The notes: generated by a model not told the origin, from the letters alone. Positions 15,305 to 25,296 are shown, numbered from the stretch's first letter. The stretch is 64,000 nt of DNA from Novosphingobium sp. 32-60-15 (GCF_002280675.1 NZ_NCEN01000006.1:1-64000), one strand, 5' to 3'. Numbers and translations are program-made.

Positions 15305-15730
15305 ATGCCTACCGCCGCCCTGCCGATAAACCTCGCTATGCTCCCACAGGGGGTTGGCGGGGCGTTGTGGCGCGGCATAAAGGGCAAATGCCCGCGCTGT
15401 GGCGAAACGCAATTGTTTGCGCGCTTCCTTAAACCGGTTGAGCGCTGCCGCAGGTGTAATCAGAACTGGACGCTGCACGCGGCAGACGACATTCCGCCCT
15501 ACATTTCGATTCTGCTCACCGGCCACATCATGGCCCCGGTGATCATCGAACTGGGCCTGAACACGGCAATTCCGGGTTGGGTGATGATGATCATCGTTGC
15601 CGTGATGGCCGTGACTTTGCTGATAGCGCTGTTACAGCCCGCCAAAGGCGCCGTAATCGCTCTGCAATGGTGGCTTGGCCTCAACGGCTTTTCCCCCGCA
15701 CCCGGCAAGGCCGAGGCGGGGGTCACTTAA
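15305..15730 (+). CDS. DUF983 membrane protein
   Basis: 141 residues. It starts with a rubredoxin-like zinc knuckle (C-P-R-C-G, then C-R-R-C), followed by two predicted membrane segments (about 78-96 and 98-118). DUF983 proteins are widespread in alphaproteobacteria, often near cytochrome oxidase genes, but their function is not established. Here the gene follows der by 12 bp. It ends a few bases from the convergent thiolase gene. Confidence 0.85.
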   Translation: MPTAALPINLAMLPQGVGGALWRGIKGKCPRCGETQLFARFLKPVERCRRCNQNWTLHAADDIPPYISILLTGHIMAPVIIELGLNTAIPGWVMMIIVAVMAVTLLIALLQPAKGAVIALQWWLGLNGFSPAPGKAEAGVT

Positions 15731-15737
15731 GCCGCGC

Positions 15738-16913
15738 TTACAAGACCTCGAACAGTCCTGCCGCGCCCATGCCGCCGCCGACGCACATCGTCACGACCAC
15801 GTGCTTTGCACCACGGCGTTTGCCTTCGATCAGGGCGTGCATCACGCCGCGCGCGCCGGTCATGCCATAAGGGTGACCGATAGAGATGGCGCCGCCGTTG
15901 ACGTTGAGCAGGTCATCGGGAATGCCCAGCTTGTCGCGGCAGTACAGCACTTGCACCGCGAAGGCCTCGTTCAGTTCCCACAGTCCGATGTCAGCCATGG
16001 TCAGGCCAAAGCGCGATAGCAGCTTGGGTATAGCGAAGACCGGGCCGATGCCCATTTCGTCCGGCTCAGTGCCTGCAACCGCCATGCCGACATAACGGCC
16101 AAGCGGAGCCAGCCCGCGCTTTGCGGCAAGGGCGGCTTCCATGATCACCACGGCGGCTGATCCATCGGAAAGCTGGCTGGCGTTGCCTGCGGTTACGATG
16201 CCGCTCTCGATCACGGGCTTCAGCGCGGTCAGGCTTTCCAGCGTGGTTGAAGGGCGGTTACCTTCATCCTTGGTCAGGTGGATATCCTGAAAGGTGACCT
16301 CGCCGGTTTCCTTGTTCTGCACGCCCATGCGGGTATCAACCGCCACGATCTCGTCATCGAACTTGCCCGCCGCTTGCGCTGCTGCGGTGCGCATTTGCGA
16401 TTGAAAGGCGTATTCGTCACAAGCCTCGCGGGAAATGCCATAGCGCTTGCCAACCACTTCGGCGGTTTGCAGCATCGGCATGTAGATCGCCTTGTGCATC
16501 GCCATCAGGCTGGGATCGAAGGCCATGCGCATTTCTTTGGTCTGCACCAGACTGATCGATTCCTGACCGCCTGCTGCCACCACGTCCATGCGGTCGATCA
16601 CGACTTGCTTTGATGCAGTGGCGATTGTCATCAGGCCCGATGAGCATTGGCGGTCCATACTCATCCCCGATGTGGTCACCGGCAGGCCTGCCTTCAGCGC
16701 CACCAGACGCGCGATATTGGCGGCTTGCTCACCTTGTTGCAGCGCGCTGCCCCACAGCACGTCATCCACTTCGGCAGGATCAATCCCTGCGCGGGCGACG
16801 GCGGCTTGCAGCGATAACGCGCCCAGCGATGCCCCCGGCGTTGCATTGAACGCCCCCTTGTAGGCACGGCCAATGGGTGTGCGGGCAGCAGATACGATTA
16901 CGGCGTCACGCAT
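15738..16913 (-). CDS. acetyl-CoA acyltransferase (thiolase)
   Basis: 391 residues. The nucleophilic Cys is in RQCSSGLM, the His in [11 protein letters not shown] and the second Cys in TMCVGGGMG, all in family order. It performs thiolytic cleavage of 3-ketoacyl-CoA in beta-oxidation or the reverse condensation. It is the last gene of a minus-strand group: thioesterase (19462), serine hydrolase (18216), 3-hydroxyacyl-CoA dehydrogenase (16942), thiolase, all closely spaced. A fatty-acid or related acyl-CoA substrate is likely; the chain length cannot be read from sequence. Confidence 0.93.
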   Translation of the reverse strand: MRDAVIVSAARTPIGRAYKGAFNATPGASLGALSLQAAVARAGIDPAEVDDVLWGSALQQGEQAANIARLVALKAGLPVTTSGMSMDRQCSSGLMTIATASKQVVIDRMDVVAAGGQESISLVQTKEMRMAFDPSLMAMHKAIYMPMLQTAEVVGKRYGISREACDEYAFQSQMRTAAAQAAGKFDDEIVAVDTRMGVQNKETGEVTFQDIHLTKDEGNRPSTTLESLTALKPVIESGIVTAGNASQLSDGSAAVVIMEAALAAKRGLAPLGRYVGMAVAGTEPDEMGIGPVFAIPKLLSRFGLTMADIGLWELNEAFAVQVLYCRDKLGIPDDLLNVNGGAISIGHPYGMTGARGVMHALIEGKRRGAKHVVVTMCVGGGMGAAGLFEVL

Positions 16914-16941
16914 CGTGAAGCTCCTTTTGATTGAATGGGGT

Positions 16942-18201
16942 TCAGGCGTTGAATTTTTCGCCAGCCGCCGCTTTGCGCTCCAGCAGCGGAGCGACCGGAA
17001 GCCCGTGCTTTTTCAAGCCAGCGACAACCGTATCCAGCCCGATGTGATCGGCCCAGAACATCGGCCCGCCGGTCCACGCTGGCCAGCCATAACCGTTGAG
17101 CCACACCGTATCGATGTCGCTCGCCCGCTGTGAAATGCCTTCGTCAAGGATAAGAGCGCCCTCGCTGATCATGGAATAGAGCAAGCGCTCGCGGATCTCG
17201 TGCTTGTCGATTGCGCGCTGTGGTTTGCCTTCTTTTGCGGCGAATTGCGCGATCACGGCCTTCACTTCGTCAGACGGCGTGCGCTGGCGGTTGTCGTCGT
17301 AATCGTAAAAGCCCTTTTTGGTCTTCTGGCCCCAGCGCCCTGCTGCGCAAAGGGCATCGCGCACAGATTCAATGCGTGCGGGATCGCGGTGCCAGCCAAT
17401 GTCGAGGCCCGCCAGATCGGCCATTTGCCACGGCCCCATCGGGAAGCCGAATTCGAGCAAGGCTTCGTCCACATCCCAGTAATTTGCGCCTTCCATGATC
17501 AGCGCAAGGGCTTGTGCCTGACGCGGGCTGAGCATGCGGTTGCCGATAAAGCCATGGCATACGCCTGAAACGACCGGCACTTTGCCAATTTTGACCGATA
17601 GCGCCATGACGGTTGCCAGTTGGGCCGCGCCGGTTTTTGCCCCGCGCACCACTTCCAGCAGTTTCATCACGTTGGCGGGCGAGAAGAAGTGCATGCCCAG
17701 AACTGCTTCGGGACGGCCCGTTGCAGCGGCAATTTCGTTCACATCAAGATAGCTGGTGTTCGATGCGAGAATCGCGCCGGGCTTTGCCACCTTGTCCAGT
17801 TTGCCGAACACGTCCTTCTTCACGTCCATGCTTTCATAGACAGCCTCGATGATCAGGTCGGCATCGGCCAGCGCACCAAAATCGAGCGACGGCGTAAGGC
17901 GGCCCATTGCGGCCTGCGCATCGGCGGCCTCCATCTTGCCGCGCTTTACGGTGTTTTCGTAATTCTTGGCCATCGTCGCAACGCCGCGATCAAGCGCTTC
18001 CTGCGTCATTTCCACGATGGTTACAGGGATACCGGCGGTCAGGAAATTCATCGTGATGCCGCCGCCCATTGTGCCTGCACCAATCACGCCAACGCTGGCG
18101 ATTGGCAGCAGGGCGGTATCGGCAGGAATGTCGTCAATCGTTGCGGCCAGCTTGCGGGCGGCGTCGATGTGCTCTTTCGCACCGGGTATTGCTTCGGACA
18201 T
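16942..18201 (-). CDS. 3-hydroxyacyl-CoA dehydrogenase (FadB C-terminal half only)
   Basis: 419 residues. The NAD-binding motif [13 protein letters not shown] starts at about residue 37, [16 protein letters not shown] carries the catalytic His, and two C-terminal 3HCDH domains follow, the second containing the [12 protein letters not shown] region. This is the layout of the dehydrogenase part of the bifunctional FadB/FadJ protein, but the N-terminal enoyl-CoA hydratase domain (about 300 residues) is missing. Only the linker helix remains (residues 1-36). The upstream gene ends 15 bp before, so no hidden hydratase domain precedes it. A separate hydratase must act with it. Confidence 0.88.
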   Translation of the reverse strand: MSEAIPGAKEHIDAARKLAATIDDIPADTALLPIASVGVIGAGTMGGGITMNFLTAGIPVTIVEMTQEALDRGVATMAKNYENTVKRGKMEAADAQAAMGRLTPSLDFGALADADLIIEAVYESMDVKKDVFGKLDKVAKPGAILASNTSYLDVNEIAAATGRPEAVLGMHFFSPANVMKLLEVVRGAKTGAAQLATVMALSVKIGKVPVVSGVCHGFIGNRMLSPRQAQALALIMEGANYWDVDEALLEFGFPMGPWQMADLAGLDIGWHRDPARIESVRDALCAAGRWGQKTKKGFYDYDDNRQRTPSDEVKAVIAQFAAKEGKPQRAIDKHEIRERLLYSMISEGALILDEGISQRASDIDTVWLNGYGWPAWTGGPMFWADHIGLDTVVAGLKKHGLPVAPLLERKAAAGEKFNA

Positions 18202-18215
18202 CGGCTCTCTCCAGT

Positions 18216-19448
18216 TCAGGCGCGGCTTGTGGTCAGCGCGCTATAGATCAGCGTCTTCAACTGACGCCGGATGGGGTAAACGAATGAGGGGTAAAGCTGC
18301 GTCATGAATACCATGTGCAGCTTCTCGACCGGATCAACCATGAACGCGGTTGAAAAAACTCCGCCCCAATAAAACTCGCCAACAGAGCCCGGCACCAAGG
18401 CGCGCGCGGGATCGATGGTCACGCCAAAGCCAAGGCCGAAGCCTGCGCCTGCATTATACGCTTCACTGAACAGTGATCGCGAGACTTGGGTCAGGTCTGC
18501 GCCACCGGGCAAATGATTGGCAGTCATCAATTGCAGCGTCTTGGGGCTGAGGATGCGGACACCGTCCACAGCGCCACCATTCACCAACATTTGGCAAAAG
18601 CGGTGGTAATCAGCTGTGGTCGACAGCAACCCACCTCCGCCGCTTTCAAACCGCGCGTCGCGCAAGGTGCTAGATTTTATGGCGGAATCAAAGAGCGGCG
18701 GCGCCTCACCTTTGCGGTAAGCGAAGGCATCGGTCAGCCGGTGCGCTTTGTCTGACGGGCAGGAAAAGGCGGTATCAACCATGCCCAGCGGCGCAAATAA
18801 ATGTTTTGCGAAAAATTCGCCCAAGCTCATCCCCGAAAGCCGCGCGACGATCACGCCGAGCACATCGCTGCCGACCGAATAATTCCAGCCTTGCCCCGGT
18901 TCAAATTCCAACGGAAGTTTGGCCAGTTCGGCGATGAAGTGATCATTGCCCGGCAGGCTTGGGTGTCCGTCCAACCGCCCTTTGCGATATGCCGCGTCGA
19001 CATTGGTGCGGTTCTGCAAACCATAAGTCAGGCCGGACATGTGCGTAAGCAGATCGACCATCCGCATGGCCGGAGCAGGTCTGGCGGGAAAGAAATCCAT
19101 CTCTCCGCCGCCGCCTGTATAAACGCCCAGATTGGCAAATTCCGGCACAACTTTCGTCACCGGGTCGTCTAGCGCAATCCTGCCTTCTTCCACCAGCATC
19201 ATGAAGGCCACGGCTGTTAGCGGCTTGGTCATCGATGCGATGCGAAAAATGCTGTCAGCGGCCATGGGCGTGCCGTCGGCGCGCGCCGAACCCGAGGTGT
19301 GGCGATAGACCGCCTGACCCTCCCGCGCGACCAGCAGGTCAACGCCCGGCAAGCGGCCAGTGGTCACATATCGCTCGTCCAGGAATGCGCCGATCCGGTC
19401 AAGGCGGGCGCTATCAAGGCCTAGCGATGCAGGATCAGCAAGGTTCAT
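18216..19448 (-). CDS. class-C beta-lactamase-like serine hydrolase/esterase
   Basis: 410 residues, no clear signal peptide. The catalytic motifs of the EstB/penicillin-binding-protein fold are present: S-M-T-K (S-x-x-K) in [10 protein letters not shown], the Y-S-V motif in [11 protein letters not shown], and W-G-G near the C-terminus. In cytosolic members these catalyse ester hydrolysis or transesterification, not beta-lactam cleavage. It lies between a thioesterase and the dehydrogenase/thiolase pair with very short gaps, so it probably acts on a fatty or other ester that feeds the same pathway. Confidence 0.85.
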   Translation of the reverse strand: MNLADPASLGLDSARLDRIGAFLDERYVTTGRLPGVDLLVAREGQAVYRHTSGSARADGTPMAADSIFRIASMTKPLTAVAFMMLVEEGRIALDDPVTKVVPEFANLGVYTGGGGEMDFFPARPAPAMRMVDLLTHMSGLTYGLQNRTNVDAAYRKGRLDGHPSLPGNDHFIAELAKLPLEFEPGQGWNYSVGSDVLGVIVARLSGMSLGEFFAKHLFAPLGMVDTAFSCPSDKAHRLTDAFAYRKGEAPPLFDSAIKSSTLRDARFESGGGGLLSTTADYHRFCQMLVNGGAVDGVRILSPKTLQLMTANHLPGGADLTQVSRSLFSEAYNAGAGFGLGFGVTIDPARALVPGSVGEFYWGGVFSTAFMVDPVEKLHMVFMTQLYPSFVYPIRRQLKTLIYSALTTSRA

Positions 19449-19461
19449 CAGGTCGGCTCCA

Positions 19462-20256
19462 TCACCCGAATATCGCGACGCTTTGCAGCCCGCGCATCAC
19501 TTCTACGCCATCTGCATTCCACATCCGCATGGTTTCGCTGTCAAAGCCTTCGGCCATGTGGTTCGATGTTGATTCCAGCAGCCACCAACCATCGCGTGTG
19601 GCTGGCTTGTCGCCCAGCAGCGTGAAGGCCCAGTTGATGGAACTGATCGGTCCGCTGCGCTCCATTGCGCGGATCGAACCGGGCGGCAAGGCATCGCCCA
19701 GCAAGACAAGTTCGGCCATCGTATCAAGGCCGTCGCGGTCCTTCAAACGTATCCAGCGGCTGACCACGCCGGGGCGCTCACCGCCTTTGGCTTCGGCATA
19801 GCGCATTTCGAGATTTTGAACGAAGTGTTGCCCGGCCGGGGTCGGAATTGGCTCGCGCTCTTCAACCGGGGTTAAGCCAGCGACCTTGCTGGCCGTCACT
19901 GAACCATTCGCAGGCCGTGCGCCGCCAAAGATCCACATCCCTCGCTGGGCTAGCGTGCCCTCGCAATATAGGTCGGTCTGGATTTGGCTGATGTTTTTGC
20001 CTTGGCGCATCACGCTGACCGCAATTTCCACATCTGCCCCCACCGGAGCGACAAAGCCGATCTGCGCAGCACGCAACGATGGCAGATCAGGGATGGCCTT
20101 GCGAATGGCGGAATAGGCAAGGAATGTTGACGCCCCGCCATACATTGTGCGGCCTTGCAGCCAGCCGTTCACGTCCTTGGCGACAAAGCGGTCGCCAACG
20201 TGTTCCAGTCCCGTGCCGATGTGGCCTATTGCAAGCGTCGATGCGGCGCTGCTCAT
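19462..20256 (-). CDS. TesB-like acyl-CoA thioesterase (double hotdog)
   Basis: 264 residues arranged as two hotdog halves. The first contains an N-G-W-L-Q-G-R-T-M-Y-G-G segment and IGFVAPVGADVEI; the second contains EMRYAEAKGG and a D-x-x-x-x-x-x-x-L-G-D-A-L-P-P element. It would hydrolyse acyl-CoA to free acid and CoA. It is the first gene of the minus-strand lipid cluster, 13 bp before the serine hydrolase. Substrate range is unknown. Confidence 0.82.
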   Translation of the reverse strand: MSSAASTLAIGHIGTGLEHVGDRFVAKDVNGWLQGRTMYGGASTFLAYSAIRKAIPDLPSLRAAQIGFVAPVGADVEIAVSVMRQGKNISQIQTDLYCEGTLAQRGMWIFGGARPANGSVTASKVAGLTPVEEREPIPTPAGQHFVQNLEMRYAEAKGGERPGVVSRWIRLKDRDGLDTMAELVLLGDALPPGSIRAMERSGPISSINWAFTLLGDKPATRDGWWLLESTSNHMAEGFDSETMRMWNADGVEVMRGLQSVAIFG

Positions 20257-20460
20257 CGGATGAGCGCTTGTAACAAGTGGGTGGCGTAACCTTGCAATGA
20301 CCTCTCCTTGCGCGTTGCTGCGACTCTGGGACGGCCTTGTGCTAATGCAGCTTTACGTTAAGGGAAAGCCCTGAGACCCGCGCAAATTCGCCACTTGTGC
20401 AGCTTACGCTACGGCATGCTGGCATCGCAGTGCCGAATTTTTTTTGCAGGGCTGCGGCTG

Positions 20461-21348
20461 TCAGCGCGGCGACAAAGCAACTGGCAAATCCAGCCGTAAC
20501 AGATCAATCAGCCGCTGCACTTTGGGTAGCAAATGGCGACGCTGCGGATAGACGGCCCAGATCGGATCGTCATCGGGGCGGTGGGCTTGCAAAACTTCCG
20601 TTAACCGTCCCTCCGTAATGGCGCGGTTTACATAAAACGCGGGCAATTGGCACAAGCCCATGCCCGCCAGTGTCGCCTCGACCACCGCTTCGCCGTTATT
20701 GCAGCGCCAGCGCCCGCGCGGGCGCAATGTCCGGGGCTCACCATCCACGCGAAAGCGCCAGACATCCGCAGTGGCTAGCAAGCATTCGTGCTGCTCCAGG
20801 TCATCGACAGACTTTGGCACACCGCGACGTGTGAGGTAATCGGGCGCGGCACATGTCACGATGCCGCGCGTGGCCACCTGGGTTCGGATCAGGCGGCTGT
20901 CGGGCAAAGTGCCGGTGCGTATGGCCAGGTCAAAGCCTTCTGGCACCAAATCAACCACGCGGTTGGTCAGGTCCAGATCAACCGCAAGCTTCGGATATTG
21001 CTGGACATAGCCGCGCACGATCGGCGCTATGAACCGCTCTCCCAATGCGGTGGGGCAGGTAATGCGCAATTGCCCTTGGGGTTCGCCCTGCAGGTCTAAC
21101 ATGGCGATGGCTTCGTCGCGTTCGGCGATCAGGCGGCGGAATTGATCGACCAGTGTGCGTCCGGTGTCGGTCAGGCTGACGGCGCGAGTGGTGCGGTGGA
21201 AAAACTGTGCGCCAAGGCTTTGCTCAAGCCGGGCCACGGCGCGGCTCACATGCGATGTCGATGTGCCCAATCGTTTGGCCGCCCCCACGAATGTACCCGT
21301 ATCGGCCACGGCCACCACTTCATCAAACCCATCCCAACGGCTGCTCAT
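20461..21348 (-). CDS. LysR-family regulator divergent from frmA
   Basis: 295 residues with the LysR helix-turn-helix (DEVVAVADTGTFVGAAKRLG, then ARLEQSLGAQFFHRTTR) and a short effector domain of the CrgA type (LRITCPTALGERFIAPIV). It shares a 97-bp promoter region with the glutathione-dependent formaldehyde dehydrogenase gene, so it is the probable regulator of formaldehyde detoxification here. The 204 bp between it and the thioesterase gene (20257-20460) hold no recognisable feature. Confidence 0.9.
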   Translation of the reverse strand: MSSRWDGFDEVVAVADTGTFVGAAKRLGTSTSHVSRAVARLEQSLGAQFFHRTTRAVSLTDTGRTLVDQFRRLIAERDEAIAMLDLQGEPQGQLRITCPTALGERFIAPIVRGYVQQYPKLAVDLDLTNRVVDLVPEGFDLAIRTGTLPDSRLIRTQVATRGIVTCAAPDYLTRRGVPKSVDDLEQHECLLATADVWRFRVDGEPRTLRPRGRWRCNNGEAVVEATLAGMGLCQLPAFYVNRAITEGRLTEVLQAHRPDDDPIWAVYPQRRHLLPKVQRLIDLLRLDLPVALSPR

Positions 21349-21445
21349 TGTTCTCGTCTTGCAACAGTGTTTATCGTATTGGGCAATTTAACAGGTTCAC
21401 TGCAATTATGCTATCGCCCCGCTCACATCACAGGGAGACCGAGAT

Positions 21446-22558
21446 ATGAAGACCCGCGCCGCCGTTGCGTTCGCCCCCAAACAGCCGCTCGAAATTGTCG
21501 AGCTTGACCTCGAAGGCCCCAAAGCGGGCGAAGTTCTGGTCGAAATCATGGCCACCGGCATTTGCCACACCGATGCCTACACGCTTGACGGCTTTGATAG
21601 CGAAGGCCTGTTTCCCAGCGTTCTGGGCCATGAAGGCGCAGGCGTTGTCCGCGAAGTTGGCGCAGGGGTCACCTCGGTCAAGCCCGGCGATCACGTGATC
21701 CCGCTTTACACACCCGAATGCCGCCAGTGCAAATCATGCCTGTCGGGCAAGACCAACTTGTGCACCGCGATCCGCGCGACGCAGGGCAAGGGCCTGATGC
21801 CCGATGGCACCAGCCGCTTTTCATACAAGGGCCAGACCATCTTCCATTACATGGGCTGCTCCACCTTCTCGAACTTCACCGTGCTGCCCGAAATCGCGGT
21901 CGCCAAAATCCGTGAGGACGCGCCGTTCCAATCGTCATGCTATATCGGCTGCGGTGTCACCACCGGCGTTGGCGCGGTGATCAACACTGCCAAAGTGCAA
22001 GTCGGCGATAATGTCGTGATCTTCGGCCTTGGCGGTATCGGTCTGAACGTGATCCAGGGCGCGCGTCTGGCGGGTGCGAACAAGATTATCGGTGTGGACA
22101 TCAACCCCGACCGTGAAGAATGGGGCCGCAAGTTCGGCATGACCGACTTCCTCAATTCCAAAGGCCTCAGCCGCGAAGATACGGTCGCCAAGATCGTCGA
22201 ATTGACTGACGGCGGTGCGGATTACACCTTCGATGCGACGGGCAATACCGAAGTGATGCGCACCGCACTGGAAGCCTGCCATCGCGGATGGGGCACCAGC
22301 ATCATCATCGGCGTGGCAGAAGCGGGTAAGGAAATTTCGACGCGCCCGTTCCAGCTTGTGACGGGGCGCAACTGGCGCGGCACCGCGTTCGGCGGGGCCA
22401 AAGGCCGCACGGACGTGCCCAAGATTGTCGACATGTACATGACCGGCAAGATCGAAATCGACCCGATGATCACGCATGTCATGGGGCTTGAAGAAATCAA
22501 CACTGCGTTTGATTTGATGCACGCTGGCAAATCAATCCGTTCAGTTGTGGTGTTCTGA
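21446..22558 (+). CDS. frmA: S-(hydroxymethyl)glutathione dehydrogenase / class III alcohol dehydrogenase
   Basis: 370 residues. The catalytic zinc site begins with GICHTD and GHEGAGVV; the structural zinc site has C-R-Q-C-x-x-C and a later Cys (TNLC). The Rossmann motif is [13 protein letters not shown]. The enzyme oxidises the formaldehyde-glutathione adduct with NAD and can act as GSNO reductase. The usual partner S-formylglutathione hydrolase (frmB) is not adjacent. A terminator follows at 22604-22640. Confidence 0.95.
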   Translation: MKTRAAVAFAPKQPLEIVELDLEGPKAGEVLVEIMATGICHTDAYTLDGFDSEGLFPSVLGHEGAGVVREVGAGVTSVKPGDHVIPLYTPECRQCKSCLSGKTNLCTAIRATQGKGLMPDGTSRFSYKGQTIFHYMGCSTFSNFTVLPEIAVAKIREDAPFQSSCYIGCGVTTGVGAVINTAKVQVGDNVVIFGLGGIGLNVIQGARLAGANKIIGVDINPDREEWGRKFGMTDFLNSKGLSREDTVAKIVELTDGGADYTFDATGNTEVMRTALEACHRGWGTSIIIGVAEAGKEISTRPFQLVTGRNWRGTAFGGAKGRTDVPKIVDMYMTGKIEIDPMITHVMGLEEINTAFDLMHAGKSIRSVVVF

Positions 22559-22603
22559 ACCTGAACAGGATTACACGGCTTACATTGTCTTGAAGACTGA
22601 GAT

Positions 22604-22640
22604 GGGGCCGGGTGATGCGTTGGTTCATCCGGCCCTTTTT
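22604..22640 (+). terminator. intrinsic terminator after frmA
   Basis: GGGCCGGGTGA pairs with TCATCCGGCCC and is followed by TTTTT. It lies 46 bp after the frmA stop codon. Confidence 0.85.
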
Positions 22641-22690
22641 GCGTAAAAAGGCAATACACGTGAGAGCAGGGTCGTGCGATAGGGCATGGG

Positions 22691-22709
22691 CCCCGGTCCT
22701 TCGCCGGGG
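22691..22709. repeat. short palindrome of the CCCCGG...CCGGGG intergenic family
   Basis: CCCCGG and CCGGGG flank a 7-nt spacer (CCCCGGTCCTTCGCCGGGG), followed by TGACGAT. This looks like a solitary REP-type palindrome of the kind scattered between genes in sphingomonads. The rest of 22641-22829 shows nothing recognisable. Confidence 0.5.
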
Positions 22710-22829
22710 TGACGATCGGTTTGCTCGCGGTGTGGGGAGGAAATAGGGCGATTCTGTTGCTAGGCTCGCCCCCAGCCCCCGGTTTCCGATTCTGTTACCC
22801 GGTTCGGTCCGAACCGTGCTCACGCTTTA

Positions 22830-23140
22830 TAACTTCAGGGCGTTAGCCCCTAGAATTATGCTGCGAGAGCAAGTGCTTCGTTGTCGTTGGCACTTGTGAG
22901 TTGTGAGCCTATAACAGGTTACTCAGCCTGGGCAAAAACAGCGCTTTTCAACACACGTCGATCCTAGTTCGGCCCCATCAACACCCTTGCGACAACAAGG
23001 CCAGGTCCAACAAGGAACCTGTAGTGATGGTGGAGCCGCCGGGTACCGCCCCCGGGTCCGCTGTGCCTATTGCACGCCGCAGTTTATCACCATAGCCGGC
23101 CTGAACCGGCAGGACCTCATATAGGGTGGTTGTGCCAAAT
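22830..23140 (-). ncRNA. ssrA: transfer-messenger RNA, two-piece permuted type
   Basis: On the minus strand the tag frame 22891-22856 reads ANDNEALALAA followed by TAA, the alphaproteobacterial tmRNA tag. The gene is circularly permuted. The acceptor piece comes first, with the T-arm and GGCGGCTCCACCA ending at 23028. An excised spacer follows, then the coding piece whose 5' end GGGGCCGAACTAGG starts at 22976 and which carries the tag near its 3' end. Outer borders are approximate. The RNA rescues stalled ribosomes together with SmpB. A minus-strand open frame over this region (22978-23175) is not a gene. Confidence 0.93.
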
Positions 23141-23141
23141 G

Positions 23142-23172
23142 AAAAGGGGCAGGATTTCTCCCGCCCCTTTAA
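23142..23172 (-). terminator. intrinsic terminator after mscL
   Basis: AAAAGGGGCAGGA and TCCCGCCCCTTTAA form a hairpin. On the minus strand this lies downstream of mscL and ends in a T-rich run (CCCCTTTTCATTT), separating mscL from ssrA. Confidence 0.75.
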
Positions 23173-23193
23173 CATCCGTTTTATCGGTAAGCT

Positions 23194-23637
23194 TCAGCCT
23201 TTGGCCTTCAGCGCATCGCGGATTTCGGCCAGCAGTTCGATTTCGCTGGGGCCAACAGGGACTGCAGGTGCTTCTTCGACAGGCTTGGCGATGACCTTGT
23301 TTGCGCCTTTGACGATCAGGAACACGACGAACGCCAGAATCACGAAATTCACGATCTGGGTGATGAAATCGCCATAACCGATCATCGCCACGCCAGCGGC
23401 TTTCAAGTCAGCATAGCTGGCTGCATCGCCTTTAAAGTCAGCAGGCAAATCACCCAATTGAATGAACAGGTTGGTAAAATCCTTCCCGCCCGAAACGAAG
23501 CCGACCACCGGCATAATCACGCTTTCGGTAAGCGAAGTTACGACTTTACCAAAAGCAGCGCCGATAATCACACCAACTGCCAGATCCAGTACATTACCGC
23601 GTGCAATGAACGTCTTGAATTCACCGAGCATTCCCAT
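23194..23637 (-). CDS. mscL: large-conductance mechanosensitive channel MscL
   Basis: 147 residues. The first membrane helix follows the family start FKTFIARGNVLDLAVGVIIGAAFGK; the second helix is about residues 85-108 (YGDFITQIVNFVILAFVVF), and the end is the cytoplasmic helical bundle (EIELLAEIRDAL). The pentameric channel opens under membrane tension to release solutes during osmotic downshock. The periplasmic loop has an extra run (GDLPADFKGDAASYADLKAAG) typical of alphaproteobacterial forms. Single-gene transcript with its own terminator. Confidence 0.95.
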   Translation of the reverse strand: MGMLGEFKTFIARGNVLDLAVGVIIGAAFGKVVTSLTESVIMPVVGFVSGGKDFTNLFIQLGDLPADFKGDAASYADLKAAGVAMIGYGDFITQIVNFVILAFVVFLIVKGANKVIAKPVEEAPAVPVGPSEIELLAEIRDALKAKG

Positions 23638-23807
23638 AATTTCCCCCTACTCAATCTTAACTATAATGCAGTGGCCTTGTTGCCAGCCGATTGCTGATGC
23701 TTCAAGCCTCAATCGGTTGCAAAGCCGAGACACCCTTGAAGTGCGGCTGGCTTACGCTATCTCTTGCGCCATACCGGATCGCGTGTGCGGTCCATCTAAG
23801 GGGTACG

Positions 23808-24461
23808 ATGCCGATGGCCGCTATTCGCTTCAGCACAATCGCGTTTGCAACTGTTGCCGCCGCCAGCCTTGCCGGCTGCGGGATCAATTCGGTCCCGACG
23901 GCTGAGGAAGAGGCCAAGGCCCGCTGGGCCGATGTGGAAAGTTCGTACCAGCGCCGCGCCGATCTGATCCCGAATCTGGTTTCAACCGCCAAGGGCGCAG
24001 CCGCTTCTGAAACCACGATCCTGACCAACGTGACCAATGCGCGCGCTGCGGCCACATCGATCAACATTACCACGGACGATCTTTCGAACCCTGCCGAGTT
24101 CGAAAAATTCCAGAACGCACAAAACCAGTTGACGCAGGCGCTGGGCCAGTTGCGCACTGTGGTGGAAAACTATCCGCAATTGCAAAGCCAGGCGCGCTTT
24201 GCTGATCTGATGGTTCAGTTGGAAGGTACCGAAAACCGCATCAACGTTTCGCGCACGCGTTACAACGAAGCGGTTCAGGCCTATAACACCACGATCCGTA
24301 CCTTCCCCGACGCCATCGGTGCCAAGCTGATCCATGGCGCAAAGCCGATGGTTCCGTTCAAGGCGGCTTCCGGTTCGGAAGTTGCGCCGACAGTGAATTT
24401 TGACATGAACGCGCCTGCGCCAGCAGCTGCGGCTCCTGCTCCGGCAGCATCGGGCAATTGA
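23808..24461 (+). CDS. LemA family lipoprotein
   Basis: 217 residues from ATG 23808 (ATG 23814 also possible). A lipobox (ASLAGCG) follows the signal helix, so the protein is probably a lipoprotein. The LemA core is clear: WADVESSYQRRADLIPNLVSTAKG, then ENYPQLQSQARFADLMVQLEGTENRI. The end is an Ala/Pro-rich tail. LemA proteins are associated with TPM-domain proteins, and two such genes follow. Function is unsettled; an envelope stress or membrane-quality role has been proposed for related systems. Confidence 0.9.
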   Translation: MPMAAIRFSTIAFATVAAASLAGCGINSVPTAEEEAKARWADVESSYQRRADLIPNLVSTAKGAAASETTILTNVTNARAAATSINITTDDLSNPAEFEKFQNAQNQLTQALGQLRTVVENYPQLQSQARFADLMVQLEGTENRINVSRTRYNEAVQAYNTTIRTFPDAIGAKLIHGAKPMVPFKAASGSEVAPTVNFDMNAPAPAAAAPAPAASGN

Positions 24462-24462
24462 T

Positions 24463-25296
24463 ATGACCGCCCAATTGCGGGCATTCCCCCAATTGCGGGC
24501 ATTCCTTCGTGCATGCGCTGTGCTGTTTCTGGTTCTGGCCGGGACAGCACACGCAGCCGTGCCGCCCAAGCCTGCTGGCCCTGTGCTGGATCAGGCAAAC
24601 ATCATTCCTGACGATCAGGAAGCCGCGCTGACCCAGCGCCTTGCGGCCTATAACGCGCAGACCGGGCGCGCGATCATCGTTGCCACTATCGCTTCGCTCG
24701 ATGGCGATGATGTTGCGAATTACACCAACACACTGTTTCGCACGTGGGGTGTTGGCGGGCAGGGCACGGACCAGGGCCTGCTGTTTCTGATTGCGCCCAA
24801 TGATCGGCGGGTGCGGATTGAAGTGGGGTATGGGCTGGAAGAGTTCATGCCCGATGTGCTGGCCGGACGGATCATTGCATCGGCAGTTACCCCGCGTTTC
24901 AAGGCGGGCGATTACCCCGGCGGGATTAACGCCGGTGTCGATCAGATCCTGACGCAGTTAAGCCGCAATCCGGCAGACGCCAAAGCCGTTGCCGAAGCGG
25001 CGGCTGCGGCACAACGCGAAGGATCACCAAGCGTAGGCGGGACGTTTGCCAGCGCGATTTTCTGGATCGTATTGATCATTGTGGCCATTGCGATCTTCGG
25101 ACGACGCAATCGCGGATATGGCCAGCGCCGCAGCGGCATTGATCCCGGCATCGTGCTTTGGGGCTTGAGCGAAATTGCGCGCTCTGCATCCCATGGAAGC
25201 GGCGGATGGGGCGGTGGTGGCGGCGATGGCGGCGGCGGCTTCGGCGGATTTGGCGGAGGCGATTCCGGTGGCGGCGGCGCGTCTGGTGACTGGTAA
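24463..25296 (+). CDS. TPM-domain membrane protein (YgcG-like) with Gly-rich tail
   Basis: 277 residues. A signal peptide is followed by a TPM domain (about 45-165; DQANIIPDDQEAALTQRL, TDQGLLFLIAPNDRRVRIEVGYG), one membrane helix (about 190-208) and a C-terminal tail of glycine repeats ending SGDW, the standard YgcG architecture. Two 15-bp direct repeats near the start encode QLRAF twice. It starts 2 bp after the lemA stop. LemA plus TPM pairs occur widely and are thought to work together at the membrane. Confidence 0.87.
   Translation: MTAQLRAFPQLRAFLRACAVLFLVLAGTAHAAVPPKPAGPVLDQANIIPDDQEAALTQRLAAYNAQTGRAIIVATIASLDGDDVANYTNTLFRTWGVGGQGTDQGLLFLIAPNDRRVRIEVGYGLEEFMPDVLAGRIIASAVTPRFKAGDYPGGINAGVDQILTQLSRNPADAKAVAEAAAAAQREGSPSVGGTFASAIFWIVLIIVAIAIFGRRNRGYGQRRSGIDPGIVLWGLSEIARSASHGSGGWGGGGGDGGGGFGGFGGGDSGGGGASGDW

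Noticed and set aside
21349..21445. AACAGTGTT-type short symmetry in the LysR/frmA promoter
   Set aside because: Too short and imperfect to call an operator.
22978..23175. Open minus-strand frame of 65 codons
   Set aside because: It lies on the acceptor half of the permuted tmRNA and encodes nothing family-like.
25200..25290. GGC/GGN microsatellite-like run
   Set aside because: It encodes the Gly-rich C-terminal tail normal for YgcG-type TPM proteins, so it is not an independent repeat element.
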